From: Betaproteobacteria bacterium
Lineage (GTDB): Bacteria > Pseudomonadota > Gammaproteobacteria > Burkholderiales > Burkholderiaceae_C
Reading direction: 5' to 3'
Assembly (NCBI GenBank): GCA_028870715.1
Contig: JAGWOZ010000007.1
Coordinates: forward strand, 1 to 37,999
Length of the DNA stretch: 37,999 nt
A program made the position numbers and the translations under genes. Each line of letters starts with the position of its first letter. The first letter of the stretch is position 1. Below the pieces are notes generated by a model. The model ran no database searches, was not told where the DNA came from, and was given only the letters and a program-made list of their open reading frames with translations. This document shows, piece by piece, positions 8,073 to 16,587 of the stretch.

Positions 8073-9916
8073 CGCGATCGCCTGACGCCCTGAACAGCAA
8101 GCCCGGTGCACGCCCTGCTCAACTCCTGCTGCTGTTCGCGCTTGCCCTTCCCTTTGTCTGGCCCTTCGACCCCGGCCCCACCGCCAAAGCCGGCAGCATG
8201 CTGCTGGCCGCTGGGTTATGGAGCCTGGTCATCCTTGCCATGGCCGCAACAGGCTATGTCCCGCGCCTGGGCGCCGCAGTGTGGGGATTCGTCGCGCTGG
8301 GGGCGGTACTCGCCGCGCAAGCGCTGGGCGGCTACCTCGCCTACCCGGGGCAGGGCTGGCTGTCCGTGTTCCTCTTATTCGGCGCAGCGCTGGTGGCCGG
8401 ATTGGGCTTGGCTTTGTCGCGCGAGCCTTCCTGGTTGCGCATTGCCTCAGCTGCCTTGCTTGCACAGGGGTTGGCCCAAGTGGCGATCGGGCTGGTGCAA
8501 TTCTGCTTATGGCAGGTGCCTGCGCTCGGCCAATGGTTTAACGAACATGCCCCTTGGTTCTTCCAGCTGATCAGTTTCCCCGGCAGTGGCCGGATTTATG
8601 GCAACCTGCGCCAACCCAATCATTACGCCACAGCCGTTGCGCTGGGCTACGCGGGGCTGGCGGGATTGGCCCCGCGGTTGCGTGTACGGCACATCTGGAC
8701 GGCAAGCGTGCTTATGGCATGGGCACTCGTCGTCAGTGGCTCGCGCACGGGTACGGTGCATGTGGTCGCGGTCAGTTTGCTGGTTCTGTTGGCTGTTCCT
8801 CGCGCCTGGCGCAGCCCGCAGTGGCGGCCGCTGCTCGCCGCACCACTCCTGTACGCGGCCTGGTGGTTCGTCCTGCACGAAGCCGACCATCTGGGTCTGA
8901 TCAGCTATCTGGACGCGGTGACCCGTCAGCTTGACCAACCCGTGAACGCGCGCTCCATCATCTGGCGCAATGCATGGCAGGTGTTTCAGATGCACCCGCT
9001 CACCGGCTGGGGCTGGGGTCAAATTGGCTGGGGCCTGGAACAAACCACATTGGCGGGCCATTTGCACCCGCTGCCGCTCGACAACATCGACAATGCGCAC
9101 GACCTGATCCTGCAACTCCTGGCCGAGACCGGGATTGCGGGCACGCTGCCGGTGATGCTGATCGCTGCCGTGTGGGTTTGGAAGGTCGCGCAGCCCTGGC
9201 GCGCAGGCATGGCCGGCGCAGCACGCCGCATTGCCCTGCTGCCCGGTTTGATGGCCGCAACCTTCATCGCCATGCACAGTCTGGTCGAATACCCGCTTTG
9301 GTATGTTTACTTCCTGCTCACCTTCGCCTTCGTGATGGGGTGGGCCGAAGGCGCGGCGATGCCTGCGCATCTCACGCCATCGCCGCGCAGCCGCATTCCG
9401 CTGGGTGCGCGGCGCATGGCGGGTGTTGTTGCCGGTGGATTGGCTCTGCTCCTGGTCATCAAGGCCGCAGCGGACTACGCGCGCACGTCGGATGTGTACG
9501 GCGGCGACCCCCGAGCCAGTCTGCAGGCGCGCAAGACGGCGCTACGGGATGACTGGTTTTTCCTGCCGCTGGCGCAGTTTGCGCAGGCTGCTGCCGTGCT
9601 GCCTGCGCCGGATGCGAGCCGCAGCGAACTGCTGGCCGACTTGGCCCTTCTCGATCGCTCGTCTCACGCCTGGGGTGACCCGGGTCTGCTCACGCGCCGC
9701 ATGATCGTGCTGCTGCGACTCGGCGAAACGGACAAGGCGCTGGCGCTCGCTCGCTATACAGCCCATGCCTTTTGGAGGTACGCACCCCAGACAGCCATCA
9801 ACTTCGGCACACTTGCGGCCGCAAGCGGCATGCAGGGCGACCCAAGGGTGGCGCGAATCCAGGACATCTTGCGTCACGCGCCCGTTCTGAGACGCATCGT
9901 GGTGCCACGGCGGTAG
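8069..9916 (+). CDS. PglL/Wzy-type O-oligosaccharyltransferase, polytopic membrane protein
   Basis: The 615-aa protein has about a dozen hydrophobic segments and a large periplasmic loop holding GNLRQPNHYAT (about 170-180) and HDLILQLLAETGIAG (about 345-360), both typical of PglL-family ligases (PglL_A, Wzy_C, Wzy_C_2 domains). The C-terminal 150 residues after the last membrane segment form a soluble helical domain. Family members transfer lipid-linked glycans to pilin or other exported proteins. No pilin gene is adjacent, so the acceptor is unknown; an O-antigen ligase or polymerase role is the main alternative. It is coupled to the M48 protease by a 4-nt overlap. Confidence 0.85.
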   Translation: MTRSPDALNSKPGARPAQLLLLFALALPFVWPFDPGPTAKAGSMLLAAGLWSLVILAMAATGYVPRLGAAVWGFVALGAVLAAQALGGYLAYPGQGWLSVFLLFGAALVAGLGLALSREPSWLRIASAALLAQGLAQVAIGLVQFCLWQVPALGQWFNEHAPWFFQLISFPGSGRIYGNLRQPNHYATAVALGYAGLAGLAPRLRVRHIWTASVLMAWALVVSGSRTGTVHVVAVSLLVLLAVPRAWRSPQWRPLLAAPLLYAAWWFVLHEADHLGLISYLDAVTRQLDQPVNARSIIWRNAWQVFQMHPLTGWGWGQIGWGLEQTTLAGHLHPLPLDNIDNAHDLILQLLAETGIAGTLPVMLIAAVWVWKVAQPWRAGMAGAARRIALLPGLMAATFIAMHSLVEYPLWYVYFLLTFAFVMGWAEGAAMPAHLTPSPRSRIPLGARRMAGVVAGGLALLLVIKAAADYARTSDVYGGDPRASLQARKTALRDDWFFLPLAQFAQAAAVLPAPDASRSELLADLALLDRSSHAWGDPGLLTRRMIVLLRLGETDKALALARYTAHAFWRYAPQTAINFGTLAAASGMQGDPRVARIQDILRHAPVLRRIVVPRR

Positions 9917-9975
9917 CCGCGCAGCGCTTGCAGGGGTTTTTGCCGCGGCGCAAAATATCGCCAATTGAAGGGCTG

Positions 9976-10004
9976 TTGCACCCCGCCGGTCGCACGCGTA
10001 TACA
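9976..10004 (+). promoter_or_regulatory. Possible sigma-70 promoter for azlCD
   Basis: TTGCAC (9976-9981) and TATACA (9999-10004) are separated by exactly 17 bp and lie about 43 bp upstream of the azlC start. The -35 matches the consensus at 3 of 6 positions and the -10 at 4 of 6, so this is only a candidate. Confidence 0.3.
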
Positions 10005-10046
10005 GCCTGGATTCGCGTGCGAACCCACCCCACCTCGGAGAGAGTC

Positions 10047-10775
10047 GTGTTGCCATCTCGCATCAGCCAGGTCCTGGCCAGCCCCGCTTTTCGCGAAGGC
10101 GCGCGCGATATGCGCGCGGTGGGCCTCGGGGTGAGCGCCTGGGGGCTGGTAACCGGTGTGGCGATGGTCAAATCGGGCCTGAGCGTTGGACTGGCGCTGA
10201 TCATCAGCCTGACGGTGTTCGCTGGCAGCGCGCAACTCGCAGCGCTTCCCCTGATCGCAGCGGGGGCCCCATTGCTGCTGGTACTCGGCGCGGCATTTTG
10301 CGTGAACCTGCGCTTTGTTGTATTCAGTGCGCAAATGCGCCCTTACCTGGAGCGCCTCAGCCTGCGAAAACGGCTCGCCTATGGCTATTTGATTGGCGAC
10401 GTCAACCTGGTCATGATGCTGCGCCGCCATCCCGTAGCGGACGGGAGCGCCACGCAGACGCAGTATTTTCTTGGTGGTGGGTTGACCAACTGGGCGTTTT
10501 GGCAGGTGCCGTCGATCATTGGCATTCTCCTCGCTGACCTGTTTCCGGATTCGTGGGGGGTAGGCTTTGCCGGAACGCTGGCGCTTTTGGCCATCGTGCT
10601 GGGGCTGATGGCCAACCGCGCGGTGGCCGGGATCATCATCATGGCTTCGGCACTGAGCACGGCGTTGTTCTGGCTGCCCCTCAAGCTCAACCTCGTGTTG
10701 GCCATCGCGCTGGCCCTGATGGTCGGCATGAGCTGGGACGCCTGGGCCCAGCGGCGCACAGGACTTGCGATCTAA
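10047..10775 (+). CDS. azlC: AzlC-family branched-chain amino-acid exporter large subunit
   Basis: The product is 242 aa with several membrane segments. It has the AzlC/YgaZ features: an N-terminal FREGARDMRAVGLGVSAWG region, the segment SLTVFAGSAQLAALPL, and NLRFVVFSAQMRPYL. With the small AzlD partner 11 bp downstream it should form an inner-membrane exporter of branched-chain or related amino acids. The GTG at 10047 is preferred because GGAG lies 6 nt upstream; an in-frame ATG at 10017 is the alternative. Confidence 0.9.
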   Translation: MLPSRISQVLASPAFREGARDMRAVGLGVSAWGLVTGVAMVKSGLSVGLALIISLTVFAGSAQLAALPLIAAGAPLLLVLGAAFCVNLRFVVFSAQMRPYLERLSLRKRLAYGYLIGDVNLVMMLRRHPVADGSATQTQYFLGGGLTNWAFWQVPSIIGILLADLFPDSWGVGFAGTLALLAIVLGLMANRAVAGIIIMASALSTALFWLPLKLNLVLAIALALMVGMSWDAWAQRRTGLAI

Positions 10776-10786
10776 CAGCCTCTTCC

Positions 10787-11113
10787 ATGAGTTTCCTCAA
10801 CGACACCGCCCTCGTGGTGGGCCTTACCGCTGTGACCGTCATCTCGCGCGCGTTGTTTCTGATGCCGCACAAGCCATGGGACCTCCCCTCGCGCCTGCGC
10901 CTGGCGCTGCGGTACGCGCCCGCTGCAGCATTGGCGGCTGTGGTGGCGCCCGAATTGCTGCTACACACCAGTTTGGGGCCTTCCTGGGTGAAGCTGGGGG
11001 CAGCGGCCGTCGCCAGCGGCTACTTTCTGTGGCGCCGCGGCATTCTTGGCACAATCCTGAGCGGCATGCTGGCCTACTGGGTGTTGATGGGGCTTCAGGG
11101 CTGGCTGGGCTGA
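10787..11113 (+). CDS. azlD: AzlD-family amino-acid exporter small subunit
   Basis: The 108-aa hydrophobic protein has four predicted membrane segments and the family motif around RALFLMPHKPWDLPSRLRLALRYAPAAALAA. It follows azlC by 11 bp on the same strand, the normal pairing for AzlCD (YgaZH). The start at 10787 removes a long non-hydrophobic extension present in the open frame. I see no terminator directly after it. Confidence 0.88.
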   Translation: MSFLNDTALVVGLTAVTVISRALFLMPHKPWDLPSRLRLALRYAPAAALAAVVAPELLLHTSLGPSWVKLGAAAVASGYFLWRRGILGTILSGMLAYWVLMGLQGWLG

Positions 11114-11583
11114 GTCGAGTGGGCTGAGCGGCTTGGGGCTGCGTCCTGATGCCGTCGCCAAAGCTGCAATTGGGCGAGTGCGCCACTGTGACGGATGGCC
11201 CCTGGTTGCTCTGCCGGCCTTCGTCAAGTCCGGATTGCTGTCGACCCGGCAATTAGAAAGTCTGGTTTCCATCATTCCTTGGCAACCCGCACGGGGGACA
11301 ACAGTGATGCCCGCATCTGCGCATCGGCCAATCCCGTGCCCATCGCGAGCGTGGGCTTCGCGTGAGCATGGCGGCGCCACCAAGGCGATTTCGTGCAAGA
11401 TGGGCGAGGGGTGCCGCAAACTGCTCGTGGCGTCACCCCGATCCGGTGCCGGGGTCTTGGCTCGCCCGCGTCAGAGTTGCGTGCGCGACATCAAAAATTG
11501 AGCGCAGAACGTCGGTCTTTTACACGAAACCGACGCGAAGTGGCCCTACACTGCAGAGCATTCATCCACGCCTCCTTCATTCC
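11114..11583 (+). other. 470-bp intergenic region before pyruvate kinase
   Basis: No recognisable gene or RNA family is visible. Open frames here have no homology I recognise and no good ribosome binding sites. Close to pyk there is an inverted repeat CGTCGGT (11510-11516) / ACCGACG (11529-11535) with a 12-nt spacer, which could be an operator or a leader hairpin. A weak promoter-like pair TTGAGC-N17-TACACG overlaps it. The rest shows nothing I can interpret. Confidence 0.4.
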
Positions 11584-13014
11584 ATGTCCCGCGCAACCAA
11601 AATCGTCGCCACCATTGGCCCGGCCAGTTCGTCTCCCGAAGTGCTCGAGCGCATCATCCGCGCCGGCGTGGACGTGGTGCGATTGAACTTCTCCCACGGA
11701 AAGGCTCAGGATCACATCGATCGCGCGGCGCTGGTTCGTGAGACGGCGACGCGGTGCGGAAAGGAAGTGGCGATCATGGCGGATCTGCAAGGACCGAAGA
11801 TCCGGGTCGGCAAGTTTGAAAACGGCAAGGTGATGCTGGAAAACGGCCGGCGATTCACGCTTGATGCCGAGTGCGAACTGGGCAATCAGGACATCGCGGG
11901 CCTCGATTACAAGGATCTTCCTCGCGACGTGAAGCCGGGCGACCGCCTGCTCCTTAATGACGGGCTCATCGTGCTCGCGGTGGATGCGGTCGATGGCTCC
12001 AGGATCATCACCACGGTGGTCATCGGCGGAGAGCTGTCGAACAACAAAGGCATCAACAAGCAGGGCGGCGGGCTTTCTGCACCGGCGCTTACGGCAAAGG
12101 ATATGGAAGACATCCGCACCGCGATGGCCTTCCGGGCTGATTACCTCGCCGTGTCGTTTCCCAAGAACGCCACCGACATGGAACTTGCCCGGCAACTCGC
12201 CAACGTCGCCGGGGATCCGCACGGCCATAGGCCCGGGCTAATCGCGAAGATCGAGCGCGCCGAGGCCATTCCGGCGCTGGCTGAGATCTTGCGCGCCTCC
12301 GACGGCATCATGGTCGCACGAGGTGACTTGGCCGTCGAAGTCGGCAATGCGGCGGTTCCGGCGCTACAAAAGCGGATGATCCGAATGGCCCGCGACATGG
12401 ATCGAGTGGTGATCACCGCAACCCAGATGATGGAGTCGATGATCACCAACGCCGTGCCGACCCGCGCCGAGGTTTCGGATGTTGCCAATGCTGTTCTCGA
12501 TGGCACTGACGCGGTCATGCTCTCGGCCGAAACCGCCGCGGGCAAGTATCCGGTAGAGACTGTGGAGGCCATGGCAAGCATCTGCCTTGAGGCAGAGCGG
12601 TTTGAAGAGATGAAGCTGGAGCATGACTTCATCGACAAGCAGTTCACGCGCATTGACCAGTCCATCGCCATGGCAGCGCTCTTCACTGCCCACCATTTGG
12701 GCTGCAAGGCCATCGTCGCTCTCACTGAATCCGGGTCAACCGCGCTCTGGATGAGCCGCCACCGGGTGCGCATGCCGATTTACGCGCTGTCCCCCAAGGA
12801 GGATTCGGTGCGCCGCATGGCCTTGTACCGCAATGTGCGGCCAGTGCTCATGCATTTCTCGAAAGATCGCGATGAAGCCCTGAAACAGGCGGAGACCCTC
12901 TTGGTGAGGAACCGCGCGCTGACCGGGGGAGACAGCTATGCGATCACTTGTGGAGAGCCCATCGGCACTGCCGGCGGCACCAACATGCTCAAAGTCATGC
13001 GCGTTGCGCGCTGA
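11584..13014 (+). CDS. pyk: Pyruvate kinase
   Basis: The product is 476 aa. It begins MSRATKIVATIGPAS and contains the substrate and metal-binding elements RLNFSHG, DLQGPKIRVG, the catalytic-lysine region GLIAKIERAEA, MVARGDLAVEVG, and the signature ITATQMMESMI, followed by the C-terminal allosteric domain. It converts PEP and ADP to pyruvate and ATP. Its substrate PEP is also used by enzyme I (4683) and DAHP synthase (30497) in this window. The start at 11584 is set by homology; the frame upstream to 11362 is unrelated. Confidence 0.97.
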   Translation: MSRATKIVATIGPASSSPEVLERIIRAGVDVVRLNFSHGKAQDHIDRAALVRETATRCGKEVAIMADLQGPKIRVGKFENGKVMLENGRRFTLDAECELGNQDIAGLDYKDLPRDVKPGDRLLLNDGLIVLAVDAVDGSRIITTVVIGGELSNNKGINKQGGGLSAPALTAKDMEDIRTAMAFRADYLAVSFPKNATDMELARQLANVAGDPHGHRPGLIAKIERAEAIPALAEILRASDGIMVARGDLAVEVGNAAVPALQKRMIRMARDMDRVVITATQMMESMITNAVPTRAEVSDVANAVLDGTDAVMLSAETAAGKYPVETVEAMASICLEAERFEEMKLEHDFIDKQFTRIDQSIAMAALFTAHHLGCKAIVALTESGSTALWMSRHRVRMPIYALSPKEDSVRRMALYRNVRPVLMHFSKDRDEALKQAETLLVRNRALTGGDSYAITCGEPIGTAGGTNMLKVMRVAR

Positions 13015-13019
13015 TCGCC

Positions 13020-13061
13020 CGATGGTTCAGAGCCATCGCCGGGACGGCTCCGCCGGCGATG
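13020..13061. terminator. Overlapping hairpins between convergent pyk and FHA genes
   Basis: Two stems share bases and are mutually exclusive: CGATGG (13020-13025) with CCATCG (13033-13038), and CATCGCCGG (13034-13042) with CCGGCGATG (13053-13061). They fill the 62-bp gap between the two convergent genes. There is no T-run, so any termination would be Rho-assisted or the hairpins may protect mRNA 3' ends. Confidence 0.45.
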
Positions 13062-13076
13062 AGGTTCGGTGCCCTT

Positions 13077-13781
13077 TCAGGCTGGCAAAATCTGCAGCCG
13101 CGTGCCGCCTGCCAGTTCAATGACGTCGCCGGCTGCCAGTACCGCGGGAACAAGTCCAAGTGCGCCACCATTGATGCGCACGCGCTGCTCACCTTCGACT
13201 TGGGAGAGTTCGTAACCTCGCGGATTGCGCTGGATGGATACCACCATCACGCCATGCTGGCCGAATGTCGTTTGCGGTTTGCTGAGGGCCAACTCGGTAC
13301 CCGCTGCAGGGCCGCTCACCACGCGAATCTTGAAGGTCGGTAGGCTCGGGTCGTTATATTGCGTGGCGCTGTAGCTGGAGGGCGCCGCGCCACGCGAGTT
13401 GCGAAAACCGGTACTGGCCCCACCGGAGTTGCTGAAGCCAGTCGGGCCAAATCGCGAATTGCCAAATCGCGAACCTGCGAAGGCCGACGCCTTGGAGTCC
13501 GACAGCAGGCGCAGCGTGTACTTGCCAATGTCGAGGGAATCCCCCTCATTAAAGGGCGCACGCTTGATCGGCTTGCCATTGATGTATGAACCGTTCGTGC
13601 TGCCGAGGTCCTGCACCACGTAGCCATCCCCCTCACGCAGCAGCACAGCATGCTCGCCGCTGACTGCCAGGTTGTCGATCACCACGTCGTTGTGCGGGCG
13701 ACGCCCCAGCGTGATGCGGTCCTTATTGAGGACCACTTCCTTAAGCACCTTGTCGTCGAGAAAGATGACCAGCTTGGCCAT
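13077..13781 (-). CDS. FHA-domain phosphothreonine-binding protein
   Basis: The 234-aa product has an N-terminal FHA domain (about 1-95) with the conserved GR (26-27), SxxH (Ser41, His44) and TNG (62-64) residues that read phosphothreonine. A Gly/Ser/Phe-rich linker with SRFG/NSRFG-like repeats (about 103-140) joins it to a second, degenerate FHA-like beta domain (about 150-234) lacking the binding residues. It follows a PP2C phosphatase gene by 76 bp, which suggests a Ser/Thr phospho-signalling module, although no Hanks-type kinase is visible here. Confidence 0.88.
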   Translation of the reverse strand: MAKLVIFLDDKVLKEVVLNKDRITLGRRPHNDVVIDNLAVSGEHAVLLREGDGYVVQDLGSTNGSYINGKPIKRAPFNEGDSLDIGKYTLRLLSDSKASAFAGSRFGNSRFGPTGFSNSGGASTGFRNSRGAAPSSYSATQYNDPSLPTFKIRVVSGPAAGTELALSKPQTTFGQHGVMVVSIQRNPRGYELSQVEGEQRVRINGGALGLVPAVLAAGDVIELAGGTRLQILPA

Positions 13782-13857
13782 GGCGATTCTGCCTTGTGGT
13801 TGGGGTTGGAAGAAAACGTCAGTGGGAAATTACGCCGGGCTACGCTTGTTGTGGCAA

Positions 13858-14643
13858 TTATTCGTGGGAATGGTGATTCACCTGAACCATGATGACTGAA
13901 ATATTATCGCGCCCACCGGCCAGATTGGCTTCCTGCACAAGCCGTCGAGCCGCGGCCTCTGCAGCCCCATCGTAGTCGTTGAGGATCGTCTGCATCGTGT
14001 TGTCGGACAGCATATCGCTCAAGCCGTCGGAGCAAAGCAGGATCTGGTCCCCGGGCAAAACCGGGTGCATGGTGATTTCGGGCTCCAGCGCAAGGTCGAC
14101 ACCCAGTGCGCGTGTCACCAGATTTTTCACCGCTTTACCACTGGGGTCACCCGCTCGGACAAGGCCCATGTCGATCTGCTCCTGCAGCAGCGAGTGATCC
14201 TTGGTGATTTGCGACAGGCGCTGCTGCCGCAAAAGATAAGCGCGCGAATCGCCTGCATGTCCCAGCACCACCACATTGCCCGTGAAGGCAGCCACCACGA
14301 GCGTCGTGCCCATGCCCGTATAGCGTGCATCCTGCTTGGCGGATCGGTAGATTTGGCTATTGGCGCGGCGGATGGCTTCGCTCATGGCCTGCGACAGATC
14401 CATGGCGCTGATGCGTGGATACTCGCCCTTTAATCGTGCCAAATCGGCACAAATCTGCGCCGCTGCCACCCCGCTGGCCACCTCGCCGGCGGCGTAGCCG
14501 CCCATCCCGTCGGCCAAGACTGCGATGCCTGACATCGGATCGCAGGCAATGGCATCCTCATTGTGCTCACGTATCCGGCCCTGGTCCGTGCAACTGACCA
14601 TTTCCAGTCTTGCAACAGGCGGCGGTGCGGCGATGCGTTCCAT
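13858..14643 (-). CDS. PP2C-family serine/threonine protein phosphatase
   Basis: The product is 261 aa from ATG 14643. All key PP2C motifs are present: HNEDA (27-31), LADGMGGYAAGE (Asp45, metal binding), GMGTTLV, GHAGDSRAYL, LLCSDGLSDML, and GRDNISVIMV. It should be a cytoplasmic, Mn/Mg-dependent Stp1/PrpC-type phosphatase. An upstream extension to 14724 overlaps the TerC gene and is not needed. It sits 19 bp after TerC and 76 bp before the FHA gene, probably in one transcript. Confidence 0.92.
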   Translation of the reverse strand: MERIAAPPPVARLEMVSCTDQGRIREHNEDAIACDPMSGIAVLADGMGGYAAGEVASGVAAAQICADLARLKGEYPRISAMDLSQAMSEAIRRANSQIYRSAKQDARYTGMGTTLVVAAFTGNVVVLGHAGDSRAYLLRQQRLSQITKDHSLLQEQIDMGLVRAGDPSGKAVKNLVTRALGVDLALEPEITMHPVLPGDQILLCSDGLSDMLSDNTMQTILNDYDGAAEAAARRLVQEANLAGGRDNISVIMVQVNHHSHE

Positions 14644-14662
14644 GGTCAGGCACCCTCCGCGA

Positions 14663-15388
14663 TCAGCATCCGACAACCGGCTGGCGATGGCGCTGGCGCA
14701 TCCACCGTCCCGCGCCCCAGACAAACACCGCGCCTACGGCACCGGCCACTGCCGTTGCATGCTTGGCCCACGTTTGCTGCATCCACGACTCAGCCAGCGG
14801 ATCCGTGACAACCAGGCCTCCAGCGATCCAACCCAGCAGCATGGCGCCCAACGTGATGATGACCGGGAAACGCGCCATCAAGCGGATGACCAACTGGCTG
14901 CCCCAGACGATGATGGGCACGCTCAGCGCGAGTCCGAAAATCACCAGGATCAGGCTGTGATCAGAGCCCGCGTTCTGGGCCGCCCCGGCGATGGCAATCA
15001 CGTTATCCAGGCTCATGACGAAATCAGCCACGATCACGGTCTTGACGGCAGACCAAAGCCTGTCTGGCGCATTGACGGCGCCATGCCCGCCATGGTCCTC
15101 TTCTTCAGGCTGCATCAGTTTGGCACCGATCCAGAGCAGCAGCAGCGCACCCGCGATTTTCAGAAAAGGCAACCTCAGCAGCGTGAGCGCGAAGAAGATC
15201 AGGACCACGCGCAACGCCACCGCGCCCACCGTACCCCAGATGATGGCTTTCCGGCGCTGCAGCGGCGGCAGCTTGCGACTCGCGAGTGCGATGACCACAG
15301 CGTTGTCACCACCCAGCAGGATGTCGATGAGGACGATTTGGCCCAGGGCAGCCCAGAAAACGGGGGTGAGAAAGGAATCCAGGGTCAA
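14663..15388 (-). CDS. TerC-family integral membrane protein
   Basis: The product is about 241 aa with seven or so membrane segments. It carries the two internally repeated acidic motifs of the TerC/Alx/YjbE family, DILLGGDNAVVIALA near the N-terminus and ADFVMSLDNVIAIAG in the middle. Family members are linked to metal (Mn, tellurite) handling and secretion-associated metal loading of proteins. I choose TTG at 15388, which has GGAG 8 nt upstream and fits the family N-terminus; an ATG at 15442 would add 18 residues. The 169-bp gap to sucD lacks recognisable Mn-riboswitch (yybP-ykoY) sequence. Confidence 0.87.
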   Translation of the reverse strand: MTLDSFLTPVFWAALGQIVLIDILLGGDNAVVIALASRKLPPLQRRKAIIWGTVGAVALRVVLIFFALTLLRLPFLKIAGALLLLWIGAKLMQPEEEDHGGHGAVNAPDRLWSAVKTVIVADFVMSLDNVIAIAGAAQNAGSDHSLILVIFGLALSVPIIVWGSQLVIRLMARFPVIITLGAMLLGWIAGGLVVTDPLAESWMQQTWAKHATAVAGAVGAVFVWGAGRWMRQRHRQPVVGC

Positions 15389-15557
15389 GGTGAAGCTCCG
15401 AATGCTCGCGGTGTGTGCAATGCGCAGGCGTGCGCACGTCACCGCAGCATAGCGGGAGACGACCGCGAACGAGCGGAGACAGGCCGTGTGGCTCTCGCCA
15501 CTTGTGCGGACTGTGGCAGGATTCAGACGCGCGCCAGCACGCGCGCCCCAAAGTTCC

Positions 15558-16454
15558 TCAACCCAGTCGCTGCTTCATGAGCTTACCCATTTCCGAAGGA
15601 TTGCGCGTCACGGTGAAGCCGCAAGCATCCATCACTTCGAGCTTGGCTTCGGCCGTATCGGCACCGCCCGAAATGAGCGCTCCGGCATGGCCCATGCGCT
15701 TGCCCGGTGGCGCGGTGACGCCCGCGATGAATCCGACGATGGGCTTGCGCATATGCTCCTTGGCCCATCGTGCGGCTTCGGCCTCGTCCGGGCCACCGAT
15801 CTCGCCGATCATGATCACGCCATCGGTATCCGGATCGTCATTGAACAATTTCAGGACGTCGATGTGCTTCAAACCATTGATCGGATCGCCGCCGATCCCC
15901 ACGGCGCTGCTCTGCCCCAATCCCAGCTCCGTCACCTGGCCCACAGCCTCGTAGGTCAGCGTACCGGAGCGCGAGACGACGCCGATGCGGCCCTTGCGGT
16001 GGATGTGCCCGGGCATGATCCCGATTTTGATTTCGTCGGGCGTAATGAGGCCCGGACAATTCGGCCCGAGCAGCAGTGTCGGTTTTCCACCCTGGGCTTC
16101 CCTGGCGCGCATCTTCGCGCGCACTTCCAGCATATCGCGCACCGGAATGCCCTCGGTGATGCAGATGACCAAGTCGAGGCCGGCCTCCACGGCTTCCCAG
16201 ATGGCCGCGGCTGCGCCAGGGGGCGGGACGTAGATCACGGATACGGTGGCGGCGGTGGCGGCTCGCGCCTCGGCTACGGTTGCGTGAATCGGAATACCTT
16301 CGAAGTCTTCCCCGGCCTTCTTGGGGTTGACTCCAGCGACAAAGGCAGCGCGTCCGTTGGCATAGTCGCGGCACATGCGCGTATGGAACTGGCCTGTCTT
16401 TCCCGTGATGCCTTGGGTGATGACCTTGGTGTGTTTGTCGATGAGGATGGACAT
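15558..16454 (-). CDS. sucD: Succinyl-CoA synthetase alpha subunit
   Basis: The 298-aa product has an N-terminal CoA-binding Rossmann domain (QGITGKTGQFH) and a C-terminal ligase domain with the phosphohistidine His256 in GKRMGHAGALISGG. It forms the alpha subunit of the TCA-cycle enzyme that converts succinyl-CoA to succinate with ATP or GTP formation. A GGAGCC site lies 8 nt before the ATG. It is separated from sucC by 133 bp, longer than the usual short sucC-sucD spacing, with no gene in between. Confidence 0.97.
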   Translation of the reverse strand: MSILIDKHTKVITQGITGKTGQFHTRMCRDYANGRAAFVAGVNPKKAGEDFEGIPIHATVAEARAATAATVSVIYVPPPGAAAAIWEAVEAGLDLVICITEGIPVRDMLEVRAKMRAREAQGGKPTLLLGPNCPGLITPDEIKIGIMPGHIHRKGRIGVVSRSGTLTYEAVGQVTELGLGQSSAVGIGGDPINGLKHIDVLKLFNDDPDTDGVIMIGEIGGPDEAEAARWAKEHMRKPIVGFIAGVTAPPGKRMGHAGALISGGADTAEAKLEVMDACGFTVTRNPSEMGKLMKQRLG

Positions 16455-16587
16455 GTATATGGCTCCGAGCGTGGCAAAGAATCCGTCGGCACTTTCCGGC
16501 GATCCTTTGCCTGGGGGTTTTGTGGCTAGCGCAATGAGCTTGGGGCGGCCTTACGCCACTGCGCCAACATGGGGAAAACGATCGCCA

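Noticed and set aside
11133-11501. A 122-codon ORF in the pyk upstream region
   Set aside because: No ribosome binding site, signal, domain or family resemblance was found, and its composition does not look coding.
15389-15557. Possible manganese (yybP-ykoY) riboswitch upstream of the TerC gene
   Set aside because: The element often precedes TerC-family genes, but its conserved core sequences are not seen in this 169-bp gap; only GCGCGC self-pairing repeats are present.
14525-15580. A 351-codon plus-strand open frame across TerC
   Set aside because: It is antisense to a protein with membrane helices and family motifs, and no homology is recognisable in the product.
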